This document shows positions 1-6,170 of a DNA stretch of 9,159 nt, piece after piece (the first letter of the stretch is position 1; each line of letters begins with the position of its first letter). A program made the translations under genes and the position numbers. Origin of the DNA: CAYSIX01 sp964431205 (GTDB lineage Bacteria > Planctomycetota > Phycisphaerae > Phycisphaerales > Phycisphaeraceae); the NCBI GenBank assembly GCA_964431205.1, contig CAYSIX010000176.1:1-9159 (forward strand). The letters run 5' to 3'. A model generated the notes under the pieces. The model was given only the letters and a program-made list of their open reading frames with translations. It searched no databases and had not been told where the DNA came from.

Positions 1-288
1 AACCGCCGCCGCCCCCGCCGATTCCCCACGCGAGTAACCCACCCAGTACGCCAGCAGCAGCAACCCCACCACCCCCACCGCCAGCAGGATCGCAAACCCA
101 CGCGGCAGACGCAGCACCACCGGCGCCCCGCCGCCCCACCACGACGAGACAAACCCCGGCCCCGCCTGGTCCGGCGACTTCGCCTCCGCCGGCTGACGCG
201 CCGGCTCGGCGCGGCCTCGCCGCGCACCCTCGCCCATCGTGTGGGTCATGATCTCGTACGGCGGGGTGTGCGTCCTGCGAGCGGCCAT
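1..288 (-). CDS. N-terminal part of a single-pass membrane protein, unrecognised family (partial)
   Basis: The reading frame is open from an ATG at 288 down to the window edge, giving 96 residues of a protein whose C-terminal part lies outside. It begins MAARRTHTPPYEIM, continues with a charged, Ala/Pro/Gly-rich tail to about residue 60, and then has one strong hydrophobic segment at about residues 65-85 (AILLAVGVVGLLLLAYWVGY), preceded by Arg residues. No signal-peptidase site is evident, so I read it as a signal anchor with a cytoplasmic N-terminus and the main domain (unseen) outside the membrane. The start is supported by a TAGAAT box 8 nt upstream of the ATG. A GGAGG lies 14 nt upstream, which is far for a ribosome binding site. 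I cannot assign a function: many envelope proteins, for example SPOR-type ones, share this layout. Confidence 0.6.
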   Translation of the reverse strand, partial: MAARRTHTPPYEIMTHTMGEGARRGRAEPARQPAEAKSPDQAGPGFVSSWWGGGAPVVLRLPRGFAILLAVGVVGLLLLAYWVGYSRGESAGAAAV

Positions 289-296
289 CACCCCGC

Positions 297-302
297 ATTC
301 TA
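297..302 (-). promoter_or_regulatory. -10-like box TAGAAT immediately upstream of the 288 start
   Basis: TAGAAT (5 of 6 matches to TATAAT) ends 8 nt before the ATG at 288, in the context GTAGAATGCG. If used, transcription would start at or next to the start codon, giving a leaderless mRNA. I see no convincing -35 box. The same GTANAATGCG context precedes the mntA and thiS starts. Confidence 0.4.
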
Positions 303-629
303 CCTCCGTCACGCCCACGCGACGTTCGCGACGCCCCTGATCACCCGCGTGCGCACGAGCCGTCGCGCTTCGCAGGCGTGTCCGGGCGCCCCGCCATGTC
401 CGCCAGATCGTGCGAATCTCAGCAATCGCAGCGTGCGACCGTCCGCCGCTGCCCGCGCTGTGCGCACCGAACCGCCGATCCGCTCACCTACAGATGCGAC
501 GCGCCACGCCGACACGACGAGCCGCGCCATGCCATCGGCCGACCCGCGGGCCCGGATCGATCGACCGCCGCGTGGCGATCGTGGGCGTTCCGTTTCGCGA
601 CCGGTCCGGCCCGATGCACGGTCACGTGT

Positions 630-711
630 CGAACTGGTCTGGTTTGAGCAAGCGCGCCGTGGAAAGCGGACCAGTTTCCCGACCAGTTCGTGACCAGTTT
701 GCCGACCAGTG
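630..711. repeat. Iteron-like GACCAGTT cluster with an inverted copy
   Basis: GACCAGTT occurs at 669, 681 and 692, with a variant GACCAGTG at 704, so the starts are spaced 12, 11 and 12 bp, close to one helical turn. A 10-bp inverted copy, CGAACTGGTC, lies at 630-639 and matches GACCAGTTCG at 681-690 exactly. It could be a multimeric operator, a protein-binding array or a short tandem repeat. It lies about 340-420 bp upstream of the leftward membrane-protein gene and just beyond the end of the Uma2 gene. Confidence 0.6.
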
Positions 712-781
712 GGTGGGACAGCGTCGTGGCGCGTTTCGCGCCGCGGCAGCGGAGCAGGCGGGGTGCGGGAGCAAGAACGGC

Positions 782-1336
782 TCAGGACTCGAAGATGTCG
801 CGGACGGGCAGCTCGGGCCCGGGCAGGACCTCGCCGCCGTCGAGCACGTCGTCGCCTCGGTGACGCCGGGAGGAGCCGTCCGGCCGATGCACGGCGACGG
901 TGCGCGTCCCGGGGTCCACGACCCACAGCAGCTTCACGCCGTGGTCGAGCCACCACTGCGTCTTCTCGGCGACCCCCGAGGCGCGGTCGTCCGGGGAGAG
1001 GACCTCCGCGGCGAAGTCGGGCGGGATGGGGATGAACTTCGGCGTGCGCGCCTCGGCCAGGCGGTCGTTGGCGATGAAGGCTACGTCCGGGGCGCGCACG
1101 GTATCGGGGTTGCGTTCGAGGACGAAGCCTGTTTCGGCGCCGTACACCCGCCCGAGTCTGCGCCCGAAGACGTGACGCGAAATCAGGTGATGCAGATAAC
1201 CAACCAGATCCCCGTGTTCGCCACCGGAAGGCGCCATCATGCGCAGCTCTCCTCGGAACAGCTCACAGCGGCCCAGCTCGCCCGACGCGGCCAGGAGCTG
1301 CTCTGCCGTGGTGATGTGCTTCGTCGCCGTGTTCAT
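782..1336 (-). CDS. Uma2-family (DUF820) PD-(D/E)XK-fold protein
   Basis: The product is a 184-residue protein of the Uma2 family, whose members have a restriction-endonuclease-like fold and occur in many copies in planctomycetes and cyanobacteria; their biological role is largely unknown. Visible hallmarks are an N-terminal ITTAEQLL segment, the GELRMMAPSGGEHG stretch at about 29-42, RAPDVAF with the putative metal-binding Asp at 84, the DFAAEVLSP strand with the acidic Glu at 111, the Lys at 125, and the closing GVKLLWVVDPGTRTV at 133-147. Length is normal for the family. I chose the ATG at 1336 because TATAAT lies 7 nt before it. The in-frame ATG at 1345 (3 codons more) overlaps that box, and neither start has a Shine-Dalgarno sequence. 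It lies downstream of ilvC on the same strand, separated by a hairpin. Nuclease activity is inferred from the fold only. Confidence 0.88.
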   Translation of the reverse strand: MNTATKHITTAEQLLAASGELGRCELFRGELRMMAPSGGEHGDLVGYLHHLISRHVFGRRLGRVYGAETGFVLERNPDTVRAPDVAFIANDRLAEARTPKFIPIPPDFAAEVLSPDDRASGVAEKTQWWLDHGVKLLWVVDPGTRTVAVHRPDGSSRRHRGDDVLDGGEVLPGPELPVRDIFES

Positions 1337-1343
1337 CCGGTTC

Positions 1344-1349
1344 ATTATA
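1344..1349 (-). promoter_or_regulatory. Consensus -10 box TATAAT 7 nt upstream of the Uma2 start
   Basis: A perfect TATAAT ends 7 nt before the ATG at 1336, so a transcript starting at normal distance would begin at the start codon itself. There is no purine-rich ribosome binding site and the 17-bp-distant -35 position is not conserved (GCCGGC). Confidence 0.45.
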
Positions 1350-1374
1350 GAGCCGTGGCCCGATGGGCCGGCTC
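1350..1374 (-). terminator. Possible ilvC terminator hairpin
   Basis: GAGCC (1350-1354) and GGCCC (1357-1361) pair with GGGCC (1365-1369) and GGCTC (1370-1374), forming a 10-bp stem with a 2-nt bulge and a 3-nt loop, 29 bp after the ilvC stop. On the minus strand it is followed by TATAAT rather than a U-run, so termination would be weak or factor-dependent. Confidence 0.35.
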
Positions 1375-1402
1375 TCGACCCTTGATACGGCGCGGCCCCG
1401 GC

Positions 1403-2407
1403 TCAGACCTCGACGGGCTTGATCCAGGGCATCATGGCGCGCAGCTCCTTGCCGACGCGTTCGACCGGGTGGTTGCGGTCGCGCTGCTGCTGCTGCTTGA
1501 ACCACTCGAAGCCCTTGGCGTAGTCGTCGCGGAAGGTCCTGGCGAACTGGCCGGACTGGATGTCGGTCAGGGCCTGGCGCATGCGCTGCTTGGTTTCGTC
1601 GTCGATGATCTTCGGGCCGGTGTGGTAGTCGCCGAACTCGGCGGTGTTGCTGATCGAGTGGCGCATGTAGGTCAGCCCGCCGCGGACGATCAGGTCGATG
1701 ATGAGCTTGAGCTCGTGGCAGACCTCGAAGTAGGCCAGCTCGGGCGGGTAGCCGGCCTCGGTGAGGACCTCGAAGCCCTTCTTGATCAGCTCGGAGAGCC
1801 CGCCGCAGAGGACGGTCTGTTCGCCGAAGAGGTCGGTCTCGCACTCGTCCTTGAAGGTGGTCTTGAGCACGCCGGCGCGGCCGCCGCCGACGCCGATGGC
1901 CCAGGCCATGGCGATGTCGAAGGCGTTGCCCGAGGGGTCCTGGTGGATGGCCAGCAGACAGGGCACGCCCCCGCCGCGCTCGAACTCGCTGCGGACGGTG
2001 TGGCCCGGGCCCTTGGGCGCGACCATGATCACGTCCACGTCCTTGGGCGGAGCGATGGTCTTGAAGTGGACGTTGAACCCGTGGGTGGCGCCCAGTGCCA
2101 TGCCGGCCTTGAGGTGCGGCTTGATCGACTTCTCGTACAGATCGGGCTGGACCTCGTCGGGGACGGTGAGGATGACCAGGTCGGCCTGCTGAACGGCGGC
2201 GTCGACGGCGAGCGGCTCGAAGCCGTGCTCGACCGCGAGCTTGCCGTTGGCCGAGTCGCGGCGGTTGGCGACGATCACGTGGACGCCCGAGTCGCGCAGG
2301 TTCTGGGCGTGGGCGTGGCCCTGGCTGCCGTAGCCGATGACGGCGACGGTCTTGCCCTGCAGGGCGTTGAGCGAGCCGTCCTTGTCGTAAAGCGTTTCGA
2401 TGGCCAT
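1403..2407 (-). CDS. ilvC: Ketol-acid reductoisomerase (class I)
   Basis: This enzyme converts 2-acetolactate (or 2-aceto-2-hydroxybutyrate) to the 2,3-dihydroxy acid by Mg-dependent alkyl migration and NAD(P)H reduction, the second common step of valine, isoleucine and leucine biosynthesis, in the cytoplasm. At 334 residues it has class I length. The N-terminal Rossmann domain shows GYGSQG at 25-30 and a cofactor loop VANRRDSANGK at 46-56, whose Arg pair and Ser suggest NADPH. GATHGFNV (106-113) holds the catalytic-region His. The knotted C-terminal domain has the metal ligands Asp192 and Glu196 (DLFGEQ), Glu228 and Glu232, and the substrate-binding SISNTAEFGDY at 251-261. It ends with a Gln-rich KQQQQRD and MMPWIKPVEV. 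The ATG at 2407 is preceded by GAGGG at SD distance. It appears monocistronic: no other ilv or leu gene is in the window. Confidence 0.97.
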   Translation of the reverse strand: MAIETLYDKDGSLNALQGKTVAVIGYGSQGHAHAQNLRDSGVHVIVANRRDSANGKLAVEHGFEPLAVDAAVQQADLVILTVPDEVQPDLYEKSIKPHLKAGMALGATHGFNVHFKTIAPPKDVDVIMVAPKGPGHTVRSEFERGGGVPCLLAIHQDPSGNAFDIAMAWAIGVGGGRAGVLKTTFKDECETDLFGEQTVLCGGLSELIKKGFEVLTEAGYPPELAYFEVCHELKLIIDLIVRGGLTYMRHSISNTAEFGDYHTGPKIIDDETKQRMRQALTDIQSGQFARTFRDDYAKGFEWFKQQQQRDRNHPVERVGKELRAMMPWIKPVEV

Positions 2408-2591
2408 GTTCAGGGTTCCCTCAGTTGCGAAGCGGGCAATGTAGTCGCTGGGGCGGGTGGTGACAATCGCGCGGCGAGTGGTCGCTGCACGGCCCGGCGC
2501 CGTCGAGCCGATAAGAATACGGCGTGGTCGCGCCGCCGACCCGGCGGTGCCGGCGTGGCCCGCGAATCGCGTGCAACCGGAGACTCAGGAC

Positions 2592-3230
2592 GTGTGGCAG
2601 AAGCTGAGCATCGTGGTGGCGGCGGGGCTGATCGGCGTGGCGGGGCTGACCGGCTACCGCCTGGCGCGGACCCGCATCGAAGCCGACACCTACCGCCACC
2701 GACTGGTCGCCATGGCCGACCGCTACGAGCAGCTCCGCGAGACGTACAACCGCGCGGTCAGCCGCACGGCGGTGACGGAGCTGCTGGTCGAGGACAGGAC
2801 GATCTGCGTGCAGGTGCGCAACGCCGAGGGCGTGGTCCGCACGATCCCCACGCCCTACGACCCGTCGCGGGAGATCTACGTCGATTACGTGGTGGTGGAC
2901 GGGCGGCTGTGGATCCGGCGGGTGTTCGACGACCAGACCCCGCCGCAGCGTGGCGTGGTGATCGACCCGAAGCTGGCGTCGATCGACTGGGACGCGGCGA
3001 CGGTCCGACACGGCAAGGCGGCGTACCGGCGGCTGAGCGAGGGCCGGTGGATCGTGACGGTCACGGGCGACGGGTCGCTGGGCCTGGCCAGGCGGGAGCG
3101 AGGCGAGGCGATCGAGCTGACGCCCCCGCCGCGGATCGAGGAGTTTCAGACGATCGAGGAGTCGGTGCGCCAGGACCTGGAGCGGATCGGCCCGGGGGAC
3201 GTGGTCAAGGCGCTGGTCAACGGCTCGTGA
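2592..3230 (+). CDS. Membrane-anchored coiled-coil protein, conserved-looking hypothetical
   Basis: The 212-residue product starts with one transmembrane segment (about residues 5-21, LSIVVAAGLIGVAGLTG), continues into a predicted coiled coil rich in Arg/Glu (about 25-55, containing RYEQLRETYNRAVSRTAVTE), and then a beta-rich region with DPSREIYVDYVVVDGRLW at about 94-111 and IDPKLASIDWD. The C-terminus is acidic and helical. I chose the GTG at 2592 because GGAG at 2579-2582 sits 9 nt upstream and the hydrophobic segment begins immediately; a frame extension to 2457 would add 45 Arg/Pro-rich residues with no ribosome binding site. It diverges from ilvC (184-bp gap) and converges on a methyltransferase gene. 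The function is unknown: the layout suggests a small periplasm-facing envelope protein. Confidence 0.75.
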   Translation: MWQKLSIVVAAGLIGVAGLTGYRLARTRIEADTYRHRLVAMADRYEQLRETYNRAVSRTAVTELLVEDRTICVQVRNAEGVVRTIPTPYDPSREIYVDYVVVDGRLWIRRVFDDQTPPQRGVVIDPKLASIDWDAATVRHGKAAYRRLSEGRWIVTVTGDGSLGLARRERGEAIELTPPPRIEEFQTIEESVRQDLERIGPGDVVKALVNGS

Positions 3231-3261
3231 AAAAACCGGCCGGGGTGCGCTTTGGGCGCAC
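3230..3261 (-). terminator. Intrinsic terminator of the leftward methyltransferase gene
   Basis: On the minus strand, just past the stop at 3263, GTGCGC-CCAAA-GCGCAC (3261-3245) forms a 6-bp hairpin, then a self-complementary CCGGCCGG and a run of six T (3235-3230). The T-run overlaps the last base of the convergent + gene, so the two genes end back to back. Confidence 0.5.
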
Positions 3262-3262
3262 G

Positions 3263-4117
3263 TCAGCCGTCGCGTGCGGTCGGTTTGATCAGATGGCACT
3301 TGACGCCGAAGGTGAACAGCCGGCCGACGCCGGGCGTGGCGGCGAGCAAGCCCAGGCCCCGGACGGGGATGCGCTCGAGTCGGCGGACGTCGAAGCCGGC
3401 GTGACCGGCGGCGTCGCGGAACCGCTCGAAGGTGATGCGGTTCAGCCCGGTGTCTTCCCAGGAGTCGGGATCAATCGGGGCTCGCCGGGTGTTGCGGACC
3501 TCGATGATGGGGCGCAGGCCGAAGATCAGGTGCGCCCACGGGACGCGGCAGGCCCAGGGCAGGTGATAGCCCAGGGGCGAGTAGAACAGCGGGCCGAAGG
3601 TGGAGACGAACGCGCCACCGGGCCGCAGCACGCGGCGGATCTCGGCGAGCATCGTCTCGGGCCGCATCACGTGCTCGAAGACGTTGGTGCTGAAGACGGC
3701 GTCGAAGCTGTCGTCGGCAAAGGGCAGGGCGTCGTCGGCGCAACGGGCGAACTCGAGGTTGCGCAGGCCGGACTCGGCCTGAAACCGTCGGGCCTGGCGG
3801 AGGGCGTCGTCGTTGACGTCGCAGCCGACAACGTGGCCGGCGCGTCGGGCCAGCCACGCCGACTCGCCGCCCCAGCCGCAGCCGAAGTCGAGCACCGTTC
3901 GGCCCTCGATCCCGCCCAGCTCGGCGACCAGCGGGGCGTAGCTGCTCTCGGCCTTGGCGTACTCGTAGGTGGCGATCTCGCCCTCGGACGCCGGGGCGTC
4001 GGTCAGCGGCGGGAACACCGCCTCCAGCCGCCGCAGCAGCCGCGCCCGCAAGCTCAACGGCCGCGCCACCCCCGTCGTCGCCCTGCTCATCCCCGCATGA
4101 CCCGCCGTCTGGCTCAT
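3263..4117 (-). CDS. Class I SAM-dependent methyltransferase, substrate unknown
   Basis: The 284-residue protein has the Rossmann-like methyltransferase core (Methyltransf_11 type). Motif I is VLDFGCGWGG at 75-84, the acidic ribose-binding end of the second strand is GCDVND at 98-103, LPFADDSFDAVFSTNVFEHV spans 131-150, and RRVLRPGGAF is at 161-170. Residues about 175-215 form a Pro/Tyr/Trp-rich insertion (FGPLFYSPLGYHLPWA), seen in methyltransferases acting on lipids, glycans or quinones, and the C-terminus adds a further helical cap. I chose the ATG at 4117 because GGAG lies 7 nt upstream; a TTG at 4201 would add 28 Arg/Gly-rich residues and an ATG at 4090 lacks a good ribosome binding site. 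It follows the HepT gene by 123 bp on the same strand and may be cotranscribed. The substrate cannot be told from sequence. Confidence 0.85.
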   Translation of the reverse strand: MSQTAGHAGMSRATTGVARPLSLRARLLRRLEAVFPPLTDAPASEGEIATYEYAKAESSYAPLVAELGGIEGRTVLDFGCGWGGESAWLARRAGHVVGCDVNDDALRQARRFQAESGLRNLEFARCADDALPFADDSFDAVFSTNVFEHVMRPETMLAEIRRVLRPGGAFVSTFGPLFYSPLGYHLPWACRVPWAHLIFGLRPIIEVRNTRRAPIDPDSWEDTGLNRITFERFRDAAGHAGFDVRRLERIPVRGLGLLAATPGVGRLFTFGVKCHLIKPTARDG

Positions 4118-4240
4118 CCGCGCGCTCCGATCCCCCGCCCAAGCTATCGGAGCATCGCCGCCCGGACCTTCGCCGATGACCCGAACCGCCCATAAAACCA
4201 AGCAACCCGAGATGCCGGGCCTCGCCGCGGGCCAAGTCGA

Positions 4241-4567
4241 TCACCGTGCGGCCCCGAGTTGCCGGAGCAGCTCAGGCAGCGAGCGGGTTGCGGTGTCCCA
4301 GACGATGTCGTGGTTCCACGCGAAGTACCCGTGGACCAGCCGGTGCCGCATCGCGATCACGTCGGGCCACGGCACGTCGGGAAACCGAGCCTTGGTCGCC
4401 TCCGACAGGTGCGCCGCCGCCTCCCCGACGATCTCGATGGACTTGACCAACCCGAGCAGGAGCAGGTCGTCCCGTTCGAGGTCGGCCCGCCTTCGGCCGG
4501 ACGTGAACCGGATCGCCCGCTCGGCGGCTTCGCGCATGTCATCCAGCCGCTCGGCGTCGCCCCTCAT
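4241..4567 (-). CDS. hepT: HepT-like HEPN toxin ribonuclease (DUF86)
   Basis: This 108-residue alpha-helical protein belongs to the HEPN/DUF86 family, the toxin half of MntA/HepT toxin-antitoxin modules. In characterised members it is an RNase, and it is neutralised when MntA adds AMP to a tyrosine near the active site. The signature R-x4-H-x-Y is present as Arg74, His79 and Tyr81 (MRHRLVHGYF), so both the catalytic pair and the modifiable Tyr are kept; the usual Asn after Arg is replaced by His75. The helix KSIEIVGEAAAHLS at 42-55 is also typical. The start at 4567 (ATG) lies inside the end of the mntA gene: the two genes overlap by 29 bp, implying translational coupling. Length matches the family, so the gene looks intact. 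Confidence 0.88.
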   Translation of the reverse strand: MRGDAERLDDMREAAERAIRFTSGRRRADLERDDLLLLGLVKSIEIVGEAAAHLSEATKARFPDVPWPDVIAMRHRLVHGYFAWNHDIVWDTATRSLPELLRQLGAAR

Positions 4568-4856
4568 AAATTGTCTCCGCGGACTTGACGACCTCATGCC
4601 GAAACCGCTCATGCAGGTCTTGCGCCGTCCGAAGATCGACCTTGCGACCCACGATAGCGCCCAGCTCACGTTCCATCCGTGCCATGTCCAGCAAAGTCAC
4701 CGGCACGCCGGGCTGCAGGTCCACCAACATGTCCACGTCGCTATCCGCCCCGAAGTGATCGCGCAGCACCGAGCCGAACAGCGACAGCCTGCGGATCGGC
4801 TGCGCTTGGCAATAGGCGCGAATGCGCTCCAGCGGCAGGTGGATGGCAGCGGGCAT
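4539..4856 (-). CDS. mntA: MntA-like minimal nucleotidyltransferase antitoxin
   Basis: The 105-residue product is a minimal nucleotidyltransferase of the DNA polymerase beta superfamily, and its partner is the HepT toxin encoded just downstream. The catalytic signature GS-x10-D-x-D is complete: Gly28-Ser29 in LFGSVLRDHFGADSDVD, Asp40 and Asp42, with a third acidic residue at Asp74 in RKVDL. In studied pairs MntA AMPylates the toxin Tyr, so retention of all three acidic residues suggests an active antitoxin. I chose the ATG at 4856: a TACAAT box ends 6 nt upstream of it, there is no ribosome binding site, and the upstream GTG at 4892 would read through the promoter box. The antitoxin-first order is usual for this family. 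Confidence 0.88.
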   Translation of the reverse strand: MPAAIHLPLERIRAYCQAQPIRRLSLFGSVLRDHFGADSDVDMLVDLQPGVPVTLLDMARMERELGAIVGRKVDLRTAQDLHERFRHEVVKSAETIYEGRRRAAG

Positions 4857-4862
4857 CAGCGC

Positions 4863-4868
4863 ATTGTA
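4863..4868 (-). promoter_or_regulatory. -10-like box TACAAT 6 nt upstream of mntA
   Basis: TACAAT (5 of 6 matches) in the context GTACAATGCG ends 6 nt before the ATG, implying a leaderless or near-leaderless transcript of the toxin-antitoxin pair. I see no clear -35 box at 16-18 bp. Confidence 0.4.
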
Positions 4869-4997
4869 CCGGAGGGATCGCGGATCGAACACGCCGGCTC
4901 ACGTGCAAGATGGAGCCACCGCGTTTGACCCGATCGCGTGCGAAGCATCTTCCAGAGCGCTGTTCAGGAGTCGATGCCGTATGCTGTCTGAAAACGC

Positions 4998-5003
4998 TAT
5001 AAT
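4998..5003 (+). promoter_or_regulatory. Consensus -10 box TATAAT 8 nt upstream of the 5012 start
   Basis: A perfect TATAAT ends 8 nt before the ATG at 5012. The gap CCCCTTCG is pyrimidine-rich and contains no Shine-Dalgarno sequence, so the mRNA is probably leaderless. The expected -35 position (TGCCGT) is not conserved. Confidence 0.45.
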
Positions 5004-5011
5004 CCCCTTCG

Positions 5012-5269
5012 ATGGCGCCGACCGACATCGTGGACAAGCTGCGTCGCCAACCCTTCCGCCCGCTTCGGGTTTACATGTCGGACGGCTCGGCGTACGACAT
5101 CCCCGAGCCCTACTACGCGGCGATCAACGTGACGGAGTTGCACATCGGCGTCGAGCCCGACGAGACGGGGATCCCGACCCGCACGGTCTATTGCGATACG
5201 CGCCACGTCACGCGTATCGAGCCGCTCATGCCCGCGTCGCCGCCGGACGACAACGGCCCGGGCGGATAA
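5012..5269 (+). CDS. Small QPF/SDG-family protein, copy 1
   Basis: This 85-residue protein has the layout IVDKLRRQPFRPLRVYMSDG, then a short Tyr/Pro segment, TELHIGVEP and RHVTRIEPL, followed by a Pro/Asp/Gly tail. It is paralogous to the protein encoded at 6171-6422, sharing I-x-D-x-L-x2-QPF-x-P, SDG, a Pro-Glu pair, EP and HVT-x-(I/V)EP in the same order. I associate such 80-90-residue proteins with planctomycete genomes, where they lack assigned functions. The order of short beta strands suggests a compact barrel-like fold, but that is inference. It diverges from the mntA/hepT pair and converges on thiG with 41 bp between the stops. TATAAT 8 nt upstream supports the ATG start. Confidence 0.75.
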   Translation: MAPTDIVDKLRRQPFRPLRVYMSDGSAYDIPEPYYAAINVTELHIGVEPDETGIPTRTVYCDTRHVTRIEPLMPASPPDDNGPGG

Positions 5270-5275
5270 CGCTCG

Positions 5276-5310
5276 GCAAGCGCCGCGCATGCCGCATGGA
5301 GGTCGCTTGC
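5276..5310. terminator. Weak inverted repeat between convergent genes
   Basis: GCAAGCG (after the 5012 gene stop, from 5276/5277) is repeated inverted as CGCTTGC at 5304-5310, next to the thiG stop at 5311. It encloses about 21 nt containing GC-rich sub-stems. There is no T-run on either side, so a terminator role is only suggested by its place between convergent genes. Confidence 0.25.
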
Positions 5311-6168
5311 TCACTCGCCGGGGATGTAGCTGATCACGCCGGTCCACGGGCTCGACGCCGTGGCGTACAGCCGCTTGGGGATGCGCCCGGCCAGGTACGC
5401 CAGCCGCCCGGCCTCGACCGCGTGACGCATCGCGTGGGCCATGCGCAGCGGGTCCTTGGCGTGCGCCATCCCCGTGTTCAGCAGCACGCCGTCGGCGCCC
5501 AGCTCCATCGCCACGGTCACGTCGCTGGCCGTGCCCACCCCGGCGTCCACGATCACGGGATAATCCGCGTCGCCGTCCTTGAGCATCTCCAGGATGATCC
5601 GGATGTTGTTGGGGTTCAGCACGCCCTGGCCCGATCCGATCGGCGAGCCGGCCGGCATCACGCTCGTGGCCCCCGCCTCCTTGATCTTCGCCGCCATCAC
5701 CGGGTCGTCGCTGGTGTAGCAGAGCACCTCGAACCCGTCCGCGACCAGCTCCCGACACGCCTCCAGCGTCCCCTGCGGGTCCGGCAGCAGCGTCTTGCGG
5801 TCCGCCAGGACCTCCAGCTTCACCCAGTCCTTGCCCGGGTTGTCCAGTTGATCCAGCACCTCACGCCCCAGCCGCGCCACACGCACCGCGTCCTCGGCCG
5901 TGAAGCAGCCGGCCGTGTTCGGCAGGATCGTGTACCGGCCCGTGTCGACGTGGCTCAGCAGCGACTCGCCCTTGTCGTCGTACAGCCGCTCACGACGCAC
6001 CGCCACCGTGATCACCTGCGCCCCCGACGCGTCCAGGGCCTTTTGCATCGTCTCGTAGTCGGCGTACTTGCCCGTGCCCACGATCAGGCGCGAGCTCAGC
6101 GTCCGCTTGCCCAGCACCAGCGGGCGGTCCAGCTCCGTGGCCGGGGATCTCGTGGTCATCGTCGTCAT
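5311..6168 (-). CDS. thiG: Thiazole synthase ThiG
   Basis: ThiG makes the thiazole phosphate part of thiamine in the cytoplasm from 1-deoxy-D-xylulose 5-phosphate, the sulfur carried as ThiS thiocarboxylate, and dehydroglycine (from glycine or tyrosine). The 285-residue product is a TIM barrel and slightly longer than usual because of about 15 extra N-terminal residues. The Schiff-base lysine is Lys117 in WVKLEVL. Other family landmarks are SSRLIVGTGKY at 25-35, ILPNTAGC at 81-88, VMPAGSPIGSGQG at 170-182, VDAGVGTASD at 208-217 and ADGVLLNTGMAHAKDP at 225-240. The ATG at 6168 has GGAG 8 nt upstream and sits 2 bp after the stop of the small gene before it, so the two are surely cotranscribed. 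thiS is the next gene upstream in the same operon. No thiF, thiO, thiH or thiC is in view. Confidence 0.96.
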   Translation of the reverse strand: MTTMTTRSPATELDRPLVLGKRTLSSRLIVGTGKYADYETMQKALDASGAQVITVAVRRERLYDDKGESLLSHVDTGRYTILPNTAGCFTAEDAVRVARLGREVLDQLDNPGKDWVKLEVLADRKTLLPDPQGTLEACRELVADGFEVLCYTSDDPVMAAKIKEAGATSVMPAGSPIGSGQGVLNPNNIRIILEMLKDGDADYPVIVDAGVGTASDVTVAMELGADGVLLNTGMAHAKDPLRMAHAMRHAVEAGRLAYLAGRIPKRLYATASSPWTGVISYIPGE

Positions 6169-6170
6169 CG

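Larger units (their letters stand above)
289..781. other. Gene-free interval between two leftward genes
   Basis: About 490 bp separate the stop of the Uma2 gene from the start of the membrane protein gene. The open frames here have Arg/Pro/Ala-rich products typical of chance frames in GC-rich DNA, and none has a ribosome binding site or recognisable domain. The only clear structure is the GACCAGTT repeat cluster at 630-711. A TAGAAT box at 297-302 serves the leftward gene. Confidence 0.5.

Noticed and set aside
309..956. 215-codon minus-strand frame overlapping the Uma2 gene and the gene-free interval
   Set aside because: The product is Arg/Ala/Pro-rich with no motif, no ribosome binding site is present, and it overlaps the true Uma2 frame.
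2421..3299. 292-codon minus-strand frame opposite the membrane-anchored protein
   Set aside because: His/Arg/Asp-rich antisense product. The + strand frame has an ideal ribosome binding site, a membrane segment and a coherent domain.
410..4195. Very long + strand open frame (1261 codons) across several genes
   Set aside because: It runs antisense to ilvC, the Uma2 gene and the methyltransferase, all of which have clear domains. Its product is a low-complexity mixture typical of the antisense frame of GC-rich genes.
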